A stretch of 64,000 bases of DNA from Kangiellaceae bacterium (GTDB taxonomy: Bacteria; Pseudomonadota; Gammaproteobacteria; Enterobacterales; Kangiellaceae), in assembly GCA_013373015.1 (NCBI GenBank), contig JABXIQ010000051.1, forward strand, positions 1 through 64,000, given 5' to 3'. Position 1 is the stretch's first letter. Each line of letters opens with the position of its first letter. The translations under genes were made by a program, and so were the position numbers. Below the pieces are notes generated by a model that was given only the letters and a program-made list of their open reading frames with translations, did no database searches and was not told the DNA's origin. Shown here one piece after another: positions 34,511 through 45,464 of this stretch.

Positions 34511-34574
34511 ATTTCAAGCTCTAACCCCCACATATCCTCTAATTCAAAATAATCCAAATAATCTGGAGCCTAGT

Positions 34575-35114
34575 GTGGAACAATATCGTGGAACCACCAT
34601 TTTATCGGTACGCCGTAATGGCAAAGTCGTCATCGGTGGCGATGGCCAAGTATCCCTTGGTAACACCATTATGAAGGGTAATGCCCGCAAGGTGCGTCGT
34701 TTATACAACGGACAAGTGATCGCTGGTTTTGCTGGCGGCACAGCTGATGCCTTTACCTTATTCGAGCGTTTTGAAGCGAAATTAGAGTCGCATGGTGGCA
34801 AGCTGATGCGTGCTGCGGTGGAACTGGCCAAAGATTGGCGTACTGATCGTGCTTTACGCAAGTTAGAAGCCTTGTTAGCGGTCGCTGACAAAGAGCACTC
34901 TCTAATCATTACGGGTAATGGCGATGTGATTCAGCCTGAAAATGACTTAATTGCCATTGGCTCTGGTGGTGCTTTCGCCCAATCAGCAGCGAGTGCTTTA
35001 TTACAAAAAACCGAGTTGGGTGCCCGTGAAATTGTTGAAACAGGCCTAACGATTGCTGGTGATATTTGTATTTATACTAATCATAATCAAACAATCGAAG
35101 AACTTACTTACTGA
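34575..35114 (+). CDS. hslV: ATP-dependent protease subunit HslV
   Basis: [41 protein letters not shown] start. Confidence 0.97.
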   Translation: MEQYRGTTILSVRRNGKVVIGGDGQVSLGNTIMKGNARKVRRLYNGQVIAGFAGGTADAFTLFERFEAKLESHGGKLMRAAVELAKDWRTDRALRKLEALLAVADKEHSLIITGNGDVIQPENDLIAIGSGGAFAQSAASALLQKTELGAREIVETGLTIAGDICIYTNHNQTIEELTY

Positions 35115-35285
35115 GGTCTTTTGAGCTAATTTCATCGTCAAAGATATGGCTCATGTATAATTTATACACTACGCCAATCTTTTCCTCGAACTGAACTCAA
35201 AATACAATCAGTACAAACATAAAATTTATATCATTCGCGCTGGTGTCTTGAGACAAACGCGGGAATCAAGAAAGAGAACAACATT

Positions 35286-36659
35286 ATGTCGATGACTCCT
35301 CGTGAAATCGTACACGAATTAGATAAACACATTATTGGTCAAAATGGCGCGAAACGTTCAGTTGCCATAGCATTGCGTAATCGTTGGCGTCGGATGCAAG
35401 TTGCGGAAGAGTTACGCAATGAAATTACGCCTAAAAACATCCTGATGATTGGCCCAACAGGTGTTGGTAAAACTGAAATTGCACGTCGTTTGGCGAAATT
35501 AGCTAATGCGCCATTTATTAAGATAGAAGCAACGAAATTCACAGAAGTCGGTTATGTTGGCCGTGATGTGGAATCAATTGTGCGTGATTTAGTGGATGCT
35601 TCCTTCAAAATGATGCGTGAGCAAGAAATGGTTAAAGTTGAAAACCGAGCCAAAGACGCTGCTGAAGAAAAAATCTTAGATGCACTATTACCGCCTGCTC
35701 GCAAATCCGATAGTCAATGGTCAGAAAGCCAGTGGTCAGAACAAAAATGGGATGTCAACAGCGATGAAACTCAAAAACCAGAAGATTCATCAGCGCGCCA
35801 GATTTTCCGTAAGAAACTACGCGAAGGTCAATTGGACGACAAAGAAATTGAAATTGATGTTGCGCAAATAGCAGTTGGCATTGATATTATGGCTCCTCCA
35901 GGTATGGAAGACATGACCAGTCAACTACAGTCCATGTTTCAAAACATGACACCTAGCAAAACTAAAAAGCGCAAATTGAAAGTTAAAGATGCCTTAAAGC
36001 TGATTACCGAAGAAGAAGCGGCCAAGATGATCGATCAAGAAGAGTTGAAGATCAAAGCGGTCGAAGCGGTTGAGCAAAATGGCATCGTTTTTATTGATGA
36101 AATTGATAAAGTTGCTAAGCGTGGTGAAAACCAAGATGGTGGCGTATCTCGTGAAGGTGTTCAACGTGACTTGCTACCTTTAGTGGAAGGCTGCACCGTC
36201 AATACCAAATACGGCATGATTAAAACCGATCACATCCTGTTCATCGCTTCAGGTGCTTTCCACTTATCAAAACCTTCTGATTTGATCCCTGAATTGCAAG
36301 GTCGATTGCCGATTCGAGTTGAGTTAAGAGCCTTAACGCCAGAGGATTTTAAGCGTATTCTGACTGAGCCAGATGCTGCTTTAACCAAGCAATATCAAGC
36401 ACTTATGGCTACTGAAGGTAAAAAGATTGAATTTACGGAAAGCGGTATTGAGCGTATTGCACAATTTGCCTTCCAAGTTAATGAAACCACTGAAAATATT
36501 GGCGCGCGCCGCTTACATACTGTTATGGAACGCTTATTAGACGAGGTTTCTTTTGATGCAAGCGAAAATCACGATGCTTTGGTAATTGACGCTGATTATG
36601 TTAATAAACAGCTAAATGAATTAGCCGATGACGAAGATTTAAGCCGTTTTATTTTATAG
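35286..36659 (+). CDS. hslU: ATP-dependent protease ATPase subunit HslU
   Basis: [53 protein letters not shown]. Confidence 0.98.
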   Translation: MSMTPREIVHELDKHIIGQNGAKRSVAIALRNRWRRMQVAEELRNEITPKNILMIGPTGVGKTEIARRLAKLANAPFIKIEATKFTEVGYVGRDVESIVRDLVDASFKMMREQEMVKVENRAKDAAEEKILDALLPPARKSDSQWSESQWSEQKWDVNSDETQKPEDSSARQIFRKKLREGQLDDKEIEIDVAQIAVGIDIMAPPGMEDMTSQLQSMFQNMTPSKTKKRKLKVKDALKLITEEEAAKMIDQEELKIKAVEAVEQNGIVFIDEIDKVAKRGENQDGGVSREGVQRDLLPLVEGCTVNTKYGMIKTDHILFIASGAFHLSKPSDLIPELQGRLPIRVELRALTPEDFKRILTEPDAALTKQYQALMATEGKKIEFTESGIERIAQFAFQVNETTENIGARRLHTVMERLLDEVSFDASENHDALVIDADYVNKQLNELADDEDLSRFIL

Positions 36660-36687
36660 TCCCCAAACCTCTTATTTCTTGTGTAAA

Positions 36688-36713
36688 AAGGCTCTTACCT
36701 TGGTGAGAGCCTT
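36688..36713 (+). terminator. Terminator after hslU
   Basis: AAGGCTCTTACC-TT-GGTGAGAGCCTT followed by TGTTTT. Confidence 0.8.
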
Positions 36714-36728
36714 GTTTTATAACGAGCT

Positions 36729-37109
36729 CTAATTCGGTCGAGTTAATACAAAAAGTGCTGCTGGTATCAAGCACAGCGCTTGAATCATCAGCACTAAATT
36801 ACTGACACCAAAATACCAACTAAGAACCAGAACAGCCAACATTAGAGTGCAAGAAAAGACTTTTATCTTAGGAGCTATAGCCCCTTCACGCTCCCAATGC
36901 TCGATTATCGGGCCAAAATGAGCATGCTCAATCAACCATTTCCTAGCCTTAGGCGAACCTTTACCAAACAGAAAAGCGGCAAGGATAATAAATGGCGTGG
37001 TTGGAAGAACTGGCAAAATAATGCCTATAATACCCAGCACAACGGATAACCAACCTAACATTAAGTACAATAATTTGCTCATCGCAGCCATAACGTTGTT
37101 GTAGATCAA
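36729..37109 (-). CDS. DUF454 (YbaN-like) membrane protein
   Basis: LGIIGIILPVLPTTPFIILAAFLFGKGSPKARKWLIEHAHFGPII; start could be an internal Met. Confidence 0.88.
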   Translation of the reverse strand: MIYNNVMAAMSKLLYLMLGWLSVVLGIIGIILPVLPTTPFIILAAFLFGKGSPKARKWLIEHAHFGPIIEHWEREGAIAPKIKVFSCTLMLAVLVLSWYFGVSNLVLMIQALCLIPAALFVLTRPN

Positions 37110-37212
37110 TTTTACAGAGCTCAGTATAGCTAAATTCTATAAAAACAGAACCTTAACTATATTTTCCCGCCTGCTTACATTAGAATTTGGAGTGAACTTA
37201 TAGCATATATTT

Positions 37213-37605
37213 ATGATGAATAACCCATCGCCAACATCCATCAAATTGCGCCAACAATCTCGACAACTCGAAGTCGAGTTTCCTGGCAGTATTTACTTGC
37301 TTCCGTATGAATACTTGCGTGTTTTCTCGCCCTCGGCTGAAGTTCGCGGGCACGGTAATCAGGAAATCATACTGATTGGCGGTAAAAAAGAGGTGCAAGT
37401 CACTAATATTGAGGCTGTGGGTCAATATGCCATAAAACTGACTTTTGATGACGGACACGACAGCGGCCTGTATACTTGGCAAACACTATTTGAGCTGGGT
37501 CGAGATTACGCGACTAATTGGCAAAAGTACCTAAAACGCCTTGAGCACTCTGGTTTACAGCGCTCAGCAGACAAAGCGGTACAAACTTTTAATCCGCAAA
37601 GCTGA
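37213..37605 (+). CDS. DUF971 / gamma-butyrobetaine-hydroxylase N-terminal-like protein
   Basis: [58 protein letters not shown]. Confidence 0.9.
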   Translation: MMNNPSPTSIKLRQQSRQLEVEFPGSIYLLPYEYLRVFSPSAEVRGHGNQEIILIGGKKEVQVTNIEAVGQYAIKLTFDDGHDSGLYTWQTLFELGRDYATNWQKYLKRLEHSGLQRSADKAVQTFNPQS

Positions 37606-37615
37606 CAATAACATT

Positions 37616-38389
37616 ATGACTGAACACGATAAAACACACAAAACGGATACAGAAACCACTCACTTTGGCTATGAAACTGTTTCTAAAAAAGACAAAGCAG
37701 GCAAAGTAGCGGAAGTTTTTCACTCGGTTGCCGGAAAATACGATGTGATGAACGACTTGATGTCGTTTGGCATCCATCGTGTATGGAAACGCTATACCAT
37801 TGAACGTGCAGCCGCACGCCGAGGTCAGAAGGTTTTAGATATCGCGGGTGGTACTGGTGACTTAACTGCCAAGTTTTCCAAGATTGTCGGCGATAAAGGA
37901 CAAGTTATTCTAGCAGACATCAATGACTCAATGATCAAGGTTGGCCGCAGCAAATTAGTAGATAATGGTATTGTCGGTAATGTGGACTATGTTCAAGCCA
38001 ACGCTGAATGTTTACCGTTTCCTGATAACTATTTTGATCGTATTACCATTGCATTTGGGTTAAGAAACGTCACCGAAAAAGAAAATGCTTTGCAGTCTAT
38101 GTATCGAATATTGAAGCCGGGCGGTCGTTTATTGGTATTAGAATTTTCAAAACCTATTCTACCTATTTTGTCCAAAGCCTATGATACCTATTCATTCTCA
38201 TTACTTCCATTTATGGGCAAGTTAGTGGCCAATGATGCAGAAAGCTATAAGTATTTAGCCGAGTCCATTCGCATGCACCCCGATCAAGAAACCTTAAAAG
38301 GCCTAATGAATGAAGCTGGTTTTGATGAGGTTGAATACACCAATCTGACTGGTGGTGTTGTGGCTTTACATATTGGTAAGAAGTACTAA
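37616..38389 (+). CDS. ubiE: Ubiquinone/menaquinone biosynthesis C-methyltransferase
   Basis: [48 protein letters not shown]-track start at 37541 overlaps the upstream gene. Confidence 0.97.
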   Translation: MTEHDKTHKTDTETTHFGYETVSKKDKAGKVAEVFHSVAGKYDVMNDLMSFGIHRVWKRYTIERAAARRGQKVLDIAGGTGDLTAKFSKIVGDKGQVILADINDSMIKVGRSKLVDNGIVGNVDYVQANAECLPFPDNYFDRITIAFGLRNVTEKENALQSMYRILKPGGRLLVLEFSKPILPILSKAYDTYSFSLLPFMGKLVANDAESYKYLAESIRMHPDQETLKGLMNEAGFDEVEYTNLTGGVVALHIGKKY

Positions 38390-38415
38390 CTTGAATTGGA
38401 TAAATCAAGATAAGC

Positions 38416-39048
38416 ATGTTAACCGAATTATTTTCACCCACTATTGAAACAGTCATCAATCAAGTGATTAAACTTGATACTAATAGTATTAATGGAAAAA
38501 CATCTGGATTATCAAAGCTCGATAAAAAAGTTATTAAGTTTCAGCTTACCGATATCAAGCAACAGCTATTTTTTATAATTGATGAAGACTATATTGTAGT
38601 TAAAGCTGATACCGACAAAGAAGTTCATGCGGAACTTATCGGCTCAACATTTTCTTTTTTTAATCTTGCCGTTAATGATGATTCAAATCCTTTATTCAAA
38701 GGTGAAGTTCGCTTTTCAGGTGAAATCAGCACTGCACAAAACTTCCAGAAGTTCTTTGAAAATCTAGATATAGATTGGGAAGAACATTTATCACAATACA
38801 CAGGTGATATAGTAGCTCATCAATTGTTCAAAACTGGAAAGTCTTTCCACCATTGGGCTATGGCAACTTTAAATACCGCTCAACAGAATTTTAGCGAGCA
38901 CCTTCGGTTTGAGTCACGAACTGTGCCAGCATCTATTGAATTAGAAAATTTTTATGACAATGTTGCTGACTTAAAATCAGACGTTGACCGTTTATCGCAA
39001 AAAGTTGAAAGACTCATGCGTCATAAAGCAGAAGCGCACAATAATTAA
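38416..39048 (+). CDS. ubiJ: Ubiquinone biosynthesis accessory factor, SCP2 domain
   Basis: SCP2-like N-terminal half and coiled-coil C-terminus; between ubiE and ubiB. Confidence 0.9.
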   Translation: MLTELFSPTIETVINQVIKLDTNSINGKTSGLSKLDKKVIKFQLTDIKQQLFFIIDEDYIVVKADTDKEVHAELIGSTFSFFNLAVNDDSNPLFKGEVRFSGEISTAQNFQKFFENLDIDWEEHLSQYTGDIVAHQLFKTGKSFHHWAMATLNTAQQNFSEHLRFESRTVPASIELENFYDNVADLKSDVDRLSQKVERLMRHKAEAHNN

Positions 39049-39057
39049 TGACATTCT

Positions 39058-40719
39058 ATGAATAGCATAAAACAACTTCATCACGCTCTGAAAATTAATC
39101 GCACCTTGATAAAATATGGTTTGGATGAATTTCTTGCGCCGACGCCTTTGGCCAAATTTAGGCCTATAGCCAAACTATTTTCATTAAGCTTTACTCGTAA
39201 AGCGAAAAATAAATCTCGCGGTGAAAGACTCTGTTTAGCGTTAACAGAGCTGGGGCCTATTTACATTAAGCTTGGTCAAATGCTTTCTACTCGTCGAGAC
39301 TTAATACCTGCAGACATTGCCGACGAGTTAGCAAAGTTACAAGATCAGGTTGAGCCTTTTTCTGGGGAAATAGCCAAACAAGTTATCGAACAACAACTTG
39401 AAGATACAATTGAAAACTTGTTTAGTGATTTTAGCGAACAACCTTTAGCTTCAGCATCAATCGCACAAGTCCATGAAGCAACACTATTAGAAAATAACCA
39501 TAGTGTGGTCGTAAAAGTTCTGCGACCTGGTATTGGTAAAAAAATCCAAAAAGACTTGGATATGATGCATTCATTAGCAGATTGGGCTGAAAAATATTCT
39601 AGCGAAGCACGTCGCTTCCGCATTAAAGAAGTTGTTCGGGACTACGACAGCACCATTGCTCGCGAAATTGATTTACGCATTGAAGCAGCCAATACTTCTC
39701 ATTTACGCCACAACTTTTCACAGCCACAAGATGCAGAGTTACTCTATGTCCCTGAAATCTTTTGGGACTACACTCGCAATAAAGTGTTAGTGATCGAAAA
39801 AATTACTGGTATCCCAATTGGCAATATTCAGCAATTAAAAGAAGCTGGTGTTAACATGAAAGCCTTGGCGGATCGTGGTGTGGAAATTTTCTTTACTCAA
39901 GTATTCCGCGATAGCTTTTTTCATGCCGATATGCATCCTGGGAATATTTTTGTAAATATTAATAATCCTGAAAAACCACAATATATTGCTATTGATTGCG
40001 GGATAATGGGCACGTTAGAAGAAAGTGACAAACGCTATCTTGCTGATAATTTTTTAGCCTTTTTTGATCGCGATTATCGTCGCATTGCTGAATTGCATGT
40101 TGAATCTGGCTGGATCGATTCCGATGTTTCTATTCCTGAGTTCGAATCTGCCATACGTGCTGCTTGCGAACCGATTTTTGGTAAGAAAATTGCTGAAATA
40201 TCCTTTGGTCATTTCTTAATTCAACTATTCCAAACAGCTCGTCGCTTTAATATGCAGGTTCAACCGCAATTGGTATTATTACAAAAAACGTTACTTTATA
40301 TTGAAGGTTTAGGACGACAACTTTACCCGCAACTCGATTTGTGGGAGACAGCACAGCCATACTTAAAGCATTGGATGTATGAACAAATTGGGCCTAAAGC
40401 TGTTTTTGAAGATATTAAAGAGCAGCTTCCTAATTGGTTACAAAAAGCACCGAAAATTCCTAGCTTGATTTATGACAATATGCAAAGAGTAGGAGAAATG
40501 AGCAATAGCTTTAATCAGCTCAAATCGCAACTCTCTCAACTTGAAGTACATAAACTGCAACAGCAATATGCGCAAAAACATGCCATAATTGGTAGTGGTT
40601 TAGTGATATTAAGTGGCGTCCTTTATATAGGTATGACGCAAAATTGGTGGCCAGCAGCCATCGCAGGCATTGGTGCAGCATACTTTTTAATCAAAAGCTT
40701 GTGGTCTACTAAGCACTAG
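39058..40719 (+). CDS. ubiB: Ubiquinone biosynthesis kinase-like protein
   Basis: ALTELGPIYIKLGQMLSTRRDLIPADIADELAKLQDQVEPF (KxGQ motif). Confidence 0.97.
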   Translation: MNSIKQLHHALKINRTLIKYGLDEFLAPTPLAKFRPIAKLFSLSFTRKAKNKSRGERLCLALTELGPIYIKLGQMLSTRRDLIPADIADELAKLQDQVEPFSGEIAKQVIEQQLEDTIENLFSDFSEQPLASASIAQVHEATLLENNHSVVVKVLRPGIGKKIQKDLDMMHSLADWAEKYSSEARRFRIKEVVRDYDSTIAREIDLRIEAANTSHLRHNFSQPQDAELLYVPEIFWDYTRNKVLVIEKITGIPIGNIQQLKEAGVNMKALADRGVEIFFTQVFRDSFFHADMHPGNIFVNINNPEKPQYIAIDCGIMGTLEESDKRYLADNFLAFFDRDYRRIAELHVESGWIDSDVSIPEFESAIRAACEPIFGKKIAEISFGHFLIQLFQTARRFNMQVQPQLVLLQKTLLYIEGLGRQLYPQLDLWETAQPYLKHWMYEQIGPKAVFEDIKEQLPNWLQKAPKIPSLIYDNMQRVGEMSNSFNQLKSQLSQLEVHKLQQQYAQKHAIIGSGLVILSGVLYIGMTQNWWPAAIAGIGAAYFLIKSLWSTKH

Positions 40720-40745
40720 TTGGCAAGACAGCGGCAAGAGGATAA

Positions 40746-41084
40746 ATGATGAGCGATTGTATTTTCTGTAAAATTATAGATGGGGATATTCCTAGTACAA
40801 AAGTTTACGAGGATGACAAAATCTATGTATTTAAGGATATTTACCCTAAAGCTCCTGTTCACCTATTGATGATTCCTAAGCGACATATCACTAGTTTAGC
40901 TGAAGTTACTGCTGACGATGCGGATTTGATGGGCTATATGCTAACAAAAGTTCCTCAAATTGCACTACAAGTAGGTTGTGAAAAAGGTTTTAGAACGATA
41001 ATAAATACTGGTGCCGATGGCGGCCAGGAAGTGTATCATATCCACATTCATATTTTAGGTGGTGGCGGACCACTACCCTTTTAA
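40746..41084 (+). CDS. HIT-family nucleotide-binding hydrolase, HinT-like
   Basis: CIFCKIIDGDIPSTKVYEDD and HIHIHILGGG. Confidence 0.94.
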   Translation: MMSDCIFCKIIDGDIPSTKVYEDDKIYVFKDIYPKAPVHLLMIPKRHITSLAEVTADDADLMGYMLTKVPQIALQVGCEKGFRTIINTGADGGQEVYHIHIHILGGGGPLPF

Positions 41085-41109
41085 TATTCCATAAAAGAAG
41101 AGGTTTATT

Positions 41110-41355
41110 ATGGGCTTAAGTATTTGGCAACTCTTAATCATTTTAGTGATTATTGTTCTATTATTCGGTACTAAGAAACTGCGTAACATTGGTGGTGATT
41201 TAGGCGGAGCTTTGAAAAATTTCAAAAATGCAGTAAAAGACGAAGAGCAAAAGAATGAAGATGTTCCTGCGGTAGAGAAGCGATCAGCTGAACAGCAAGA
41301 CGCTGACTTTAGCTCCTCTCAGCAAGAAAGTACTAAATCAGAAAGCAAAGAATAA
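41110..41355 (+). CDS. tatA: Sec-independent translocase TatA
   Basis: [42 protein letters not shown]. Confidence 0.95.
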   Translation: MGLSIWQLLIILVIIVLLFGTKKLRNIGGDLGGALKNFKNAVKDEEQKNEDVPAVEKRSAEQQDADFSSSQQESTKSESKE

Positions 41356-41371
41356 ATAGAATTTATTTGCT

Positions 41372-41686
41372 ATGCCTTTTGACACTGGAATTTTTGAGTG
41401 GCTGATCATTTTTGTGATTGCTTTGATTGTATTAGGTCCTGAGCGCCTTCCCAAAGCAGCTCAAACCGTTGGCCGCTGGTTTGGCAAAGCCAAATCGACC
41501 ATGACCCAGTTTAACCAGCAAATTAGTCGTGAACTTGAAATTGAAGAACTACGCAAGCGTGTTGCTGAGCATGAAAAGCTAATAAAAGAGCAGGCAGTTG
41601 GAACTGAGCTTGAAGAGTTAAGCCAGCAAGCCGAAAAAACCATACAAGAAGCAGAAAAAAGGCTACAAGATAACAATAATGGCTAA
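41372..41686 (+). CDS. tatB: Sec-independent translocase TatB
   Basis: EWLIIFVIALIVLGPERLPKAAQTVGRWFGKAKS. Confidence 0.93.
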   Translation: MPFDTGIFEWLIIFVIALIVLGPERLPKAAQTVGRWFGKAKSTMTQFNQQISRELEIEELRKRVAEHEKLIKEQAVGTELEELSQQAEKTIQEAEKRLQDNNNG

Positions 41687-42473
41687 TTCATCTTCTAACT
41701 CTCCGCAAGGCTCATCACATTCCGACAAGGATATGCCACTAATCTCACACCTGATGGAATTGCGCGATCGTCTTTTGCGTTGTGTTATTGTTATAGGCAT
41801 AATTTTTGTTATTTTTGCGATTTTTGCAAATCGCCTATACGAATTGTTGGCAATACCTCTGAGCAATAATCTCCCCGAAGATTCAAAACAAATAGCTACT
41901 GGCGCGATCTCACCCTTTTTAGCTCCGCTTAAATTGGCCTTTGTTAGTTCAGTCTTTCTGGCAATTCCTGTTATTCTTCACCAAGCATGGGGCTTCATAT
42001 CTCCAGGCCTATATGCTCAAGAAAAGAAGTTCGCCCGACCACTATTATTTTTCAGCGTAATATTATTTTACGCTGGCATCTGTTTTGCATATTTTGTGAT
42101 ACTACCCATTTTATTCAAATTCTTACCGAGTATTGCGCCTGCCGGCGTGACTTATATGCCTGACATTACCAGTGTGTTAGATGTTTCAATCAAACTTTTC
42201 TTTGCATTTGGTCTAGCTTTCCAAGTACCTATTGTCACATTGCTTCTCATCTGGTCGGGTATATCAAGTGCTGAAAGTTTGTCCAGTAAAAGGCCATACA
42301 TCATTGTTGGTGCATTTGTTTTTGGTATGTTACTAACTCCGCCAGATGTAATTTCGCAAACCCTGTTAGCAATTCCTATGTGGCTTTTATTTGAGCTAGG
42401 CTTGGTTTTCTCTAAACTGTTCCCAACGGATTTATCACGCCAAAAACAAGATGTCACAAAAGAAAAGATTTAA
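41679..42473 (+). CDS. tatC: Sec-independent translocase TatC
   Basis: MPLISHLMELRDRLLRCVIVIGIIF; six-TM pattern. Confidence 0.97.
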   Translation: MANSSSNSPQGSSHSDKDMPLISHLMELRDRLLRCVIVIGIIFVIFAIFANRLYELLAIPLSNNLPEDSKQIATGAISPFLAPLKLAFVSSVFLAIPVILHQAWGFISPGLYAQEKKFARPLLFFSVILFYAGICFAYFVILPILFKFLPSIAPAGVTYMPDITSVLDVSIKLFFAFGLAFQVPIVTLLLIWSGISSAESLSSKRPYIIVGAFVFGMLLTPPDVISQTLLAIPMWLLFELGLVFSKLFPTDLSRQKQDVTKEKI

Positions 42474-42918
42474 GCTCTCAGCGAGAAAATTACGTTTAGT
42501 TCTCAACTTATGGCCACCTCTATGGGGAGCCGGTATTCGTGTTCTTGATATTCAAGAAGATTGGAGTTATGCCAAAGTTCGCTTACGCAAATATTGGTTC
42601 AATAAAAACTACGTCAATACCCATTACGGCGGCTCGCTTTTTTCAATGACTGATCCATTTTATATGCTATTGTTCTTACATAAAATGGGCAGCGACTATG
42701 TAGTATGGGATAAAAAGTCGGAGATAAAATTCATAAAATCAGGCCACAAAGACTGCTTTGCTGAATTTAGAGTGGATCAGCAACAAGTTGAAGACTTCAA
42801 AAAGCAACTTGAAACAGAAGATAAACTACAACCTGTTTTTGAAGTTGATATTGTCGATACTGATGGCACTTTAATTGCCAAGGTTTGGAAAACGCTTTAT
42901 ATAGCTAAAAAAGTATAG
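42451..42918 (+). CDS. DUF4442/PaaI-like thioesterase family protein
   Basis: NLWPPLWGAGIRVLDIQEDWSYAKVRLRKYWFNKNYVNTHYGGSLFSMTDPFYM. Confidence 0.82.
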   Translation: MSQKKRFKLSARKLRLVLNLWPPLWGAGIRVLDIQEDWSYAKVRLRKYWFNKNYVNTHYGGSLFSMTDPFYMLLFLHKMGSDYVVWDKKSEIKFIKSGHKDCFAEFRVDQQQVEDFKKQLETEDKLQPVFEVDIVDTDGTLIAKVWKTLYIAKKV

Positions 42919-42920
42919 CT

Positions 42921-44276
42921 TTATTTAACAAAATGCCACTCTGTCTGCCTACCACCTAAGTAAATAACCTTTTTACCATCAAAATAGGCAGACTGCTCTA
43001 ACGGAATTTGGATCCATTGGTTATTCCACTCTGGTAACTTCACTTTAACATTACCTTCAATCGCATAAGCCGTATTCGGATAGAGTTTCCAATCACCTTG
43101 AACGGGTGTTTCGCCTTGGTTATCCCACATTCCTATAGTAGGGCCTACAGCATGTCCAACAAAGCCTAAGGGATGTGTATAGGTACTTGAAAACAATCCT
43201 GCTTTCTTGGCCTTTTCTTGAGTTGTTTTTAAAATTTGATTTCCAGTCTTATCAACTTCAAACGAATCGGCTAACAGATCTTGCCATTGATTTCCTTTGG
43301 CAAGAGCATCTTTGAAGCCTTGTGGCAGATTAAACTCATCATTCTTTGCCACATAGCCAACTTCTTGGGTATCCGTACAGAGTCCTATGTAGCAAATTCC
43401 AACATCGGTGTGAATTAAATCACCAGGCATAATGGTGCGTGAAGACTTACCAAAAAATGGAGCCTCAGGATCATTGTTATCACCTTTCCGTTGAATAGTG
43501 ACATATGGTTGAAACCAAGGTTCAAGCTGCAACCCTTCAAAACGCTCCCGTATAAACCAAGCTAACTGTTCACTTGTAGTTACCCCGGGAGTAATCGCTT
43601 TTGTAGAAAAAGCTTCTGAAATAACCGAACGCGCTATTTTTACAATATTAGGATAAATTGCCAATTCTGGTTCTGTTCGAGTTTCCATCCAACGAATAAC
43701 CATATCTTGAGCACTCACTAAGCGCTTTTGAAACTTCTCAGGCAAAGCATCATTGAGACGTTGATAAAGCCCTTCACTCAAACCATCAGCGATAGCCCAG
43801 TCTTTACTAACGTTAATACCAATTTTTTTTGGATTATATTCTTGTATTATCTCAGCTAATCGCTGCCACTGTTGTTGCTCTGTCCCACCTTGCCAACGAG
43901 TTTTGTAAACCTCGCCTATACTATAGCGACTAACACTGAAACGTTCTACTTGATTATTTTTCAAAGCAAAAACTAACAGCGTAGTGCGACGTGCAGCAAA
44001 AGTTGGTTGGGGTACTAATGTGTAAAATAGTCTATCTTCACCATACTCACGATTAATGACTAGCCACATATCCAAACCTGACTCTTTCATTAATTGTGGT
44101 AATAAATTATCCAGTCGGTGATTCAGAATGTTATTTGCAACTTCTGAACGCTCCTGATGGCTTAGAATTTTTGGCGTAGTTGTAATTTCTAAAGCTTGTT
44201 CGAACTGCTTAGCATTAACGCTAAAGATTATGTTGAGAGCAAGCCCGCTTAAGATACATTTCAAACTAACATTCAT
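42921..44276 (-). CDS. Exported M24-family metallopeptidase, Xaa-Pro aminopeptidase-like
   Basis: GDLIHTDVGICYIGLCTDTQEVGYV; HPLGFVGHAVGPTIGMWD; signal peptide if start is 44276. Confidence 0.85.
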   Translation of the reverse strand: MNVSLKCILSGLALNIIFSVNAKQFEQALEITTTPKILSHQERSEVANNILNHRLDNLLPQLMKESGLDMWLVINREYGEDRLFYTLVPQPTFAARRTTLLVFALKNNQVERFSVSRYSIGEVYKTRWQGGTEQQQWQRLAEIIQEYNPKKIGINVSKDWAIADGLSEGLYQRLNDALPEKFQKRLVSAQDMVIRWMETRTEPELAIYPNIVKIARSVISEAFSTKAITPGVTTSEQLAWFIRERFEGLQLEPWFQPYVTIQRKGDNNDPEAPFFGKSSRTIMPGDLIHTDVGICYIGLCTDTQEVGYVAKNDEFNLPQGFKDALAKGNQWQDLLADSFEVDKTGNQILKTTQEKAKKAGLFSSTYTHPLGFVGHAVGPTIGMWDNQGETPVQGDWKLYPNTAYAIEGNVKVKLPEWNNQWIQIPLEQSAYFDGKKVIYLGGRQTEWHFVK

Positions 44277-44277
44277 A

Positions 44278-45321
44278 TTACTTATCCCCCAACATAATCC
44301 CAATCCACTGCGTCTCATCATTCGCATCGAGAATAATTTTCACGATAATAGTCAGTGGCACTGATAACAGCATTCCCACCGGCCCTAGCACCCAGCCCCA
44401 GAATAATAATGATAAGAATACGACTAAGGTTGAAAGACCAAGACCTTTGCCCATAAACTTAGGCTCCACCATATTTCCAATCACAAAATTCACGGCTAAA
44501 TAGCCTGCAGCAGCTAAAACTGTGGTCGTTAAGTCAGTTGTTAGCCATGCTAGTAATACCGCCGGAACTGCTGCAATAATTGAACCAATATTCGGCACAA
44601 AGTTAAACATAAAGGCAACTAATCCCCAAAGGAAAGGATACTCAACACCTAAGATCCATAGCCATAAACTGATAACGGCACCTGTCATCAAACTTACTAC
44701 TGATTTGATACTGGCGTAGCGTTTAATTTTGACAATGACTTCATCTAATCCTGTATGAGCTTTACTATCCACGTTGGGGAAAGCTCGCTGCATTTTTTCG
44801 CCAAAAACACTGGCTTCCATTAGCAAGAAAATCGACGTAAAAATAATTAAAAAAGTGTTACTCAATACTCCACCGAGTCCATTTAACACCGAGGCCGATA
44901 ATCCCATTAAAACGCCTGGTGAAAATTTATCTGCTAAACCATTTTCAGGGATATCGACACCAATACCTTGCAGCCATAAAACCGCACCCGCAAATTTTTC
45001 GCGCAATTTTTCTTCATACCAAGGTAACTGGTTCGAAAACTGCTCTATCGAGTTTCCAACTAAACGCCCTATAAAGAAAAATAGTAAGCCCATGATTATG
45101 ACTACTAAGATCATAGCCAACCAATCTGGCATATCTTTTTTTACGACTGGAATTTTTGCGGTAGCAAAGAAAAAATATAGAGGGCCAAGAATAATCGCTA
45201 CAAACAAAGATAAAATAACTGGTACAACAAAACTACTGGCCGCTTTTAACCCTGCGATAATCAAAAAAGTTGCAGCAATGGCAAGCAATACATTGGTGAC
45301 ACGACTGGTTTCATTAGACAT
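44278..45321 (-). CDS. AI-2E/PerM-family transporter
   Basis: Polytopic protein; FNFVPNIGSIIAAVPAVLLAW; LLFWGWVLGPVGMLLSVPLT. Confidence 0.92.
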   Translation of the reverse strand: MSNETSRVTNVLLAIAATFLIIAGLKAASSFVVPVILSLFVAIILGPLYFFFATAKIPVVKKDMPDWLAMILVVIIMGLLFFFIGRLVGNSIEQFSNQLPWYEEKLREKFAGAVLWLQGIGVDIPENGLADKFSPGVLMGLSASVLNGLGGVLSNTFLIIFTSIFLLMEASVFGEKMQRAFPNVDSKAHTGLDEVIVKIKRYASIKSVVSLMTGAVISLWLWILGVEYPFLWGLVAFMFNFVPNIGSIIAAVPAVLLAWLTTDLTTTVLAAAGYLAVNFVIGNMVEPKFMGKGLGLSTLVVFLSLLFWGWVLGPVGMLLSVPLTIIVKIILDANDETQWIGIMLGDK

Positions 45322-45464
45322 CTAGGGTAATTTCCTTGTTTGTTTTTAGATTTATTACCACCAATAGTCGCTATTGGCGTTTGCTTTGACTGTTCATTAT
45401 GGTCAATTTAGTTTATAACATCTTATCATGACAATTCTAATGATATTAAACCAAAAATTTTCTT

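Noticed and set aside
34575-34600. HslV with residues MEQYRG before the catalytic TT
   Set aside because: This short N-terminal extension is common in proteobacterial HslV sequences, so not unusual
44774-45325. 183 aa plus-strand ORF
   Set aside because: Antisense to the AI-2E/PerM-family transporter; composition mirrors the opposite hydrophobic coding strand
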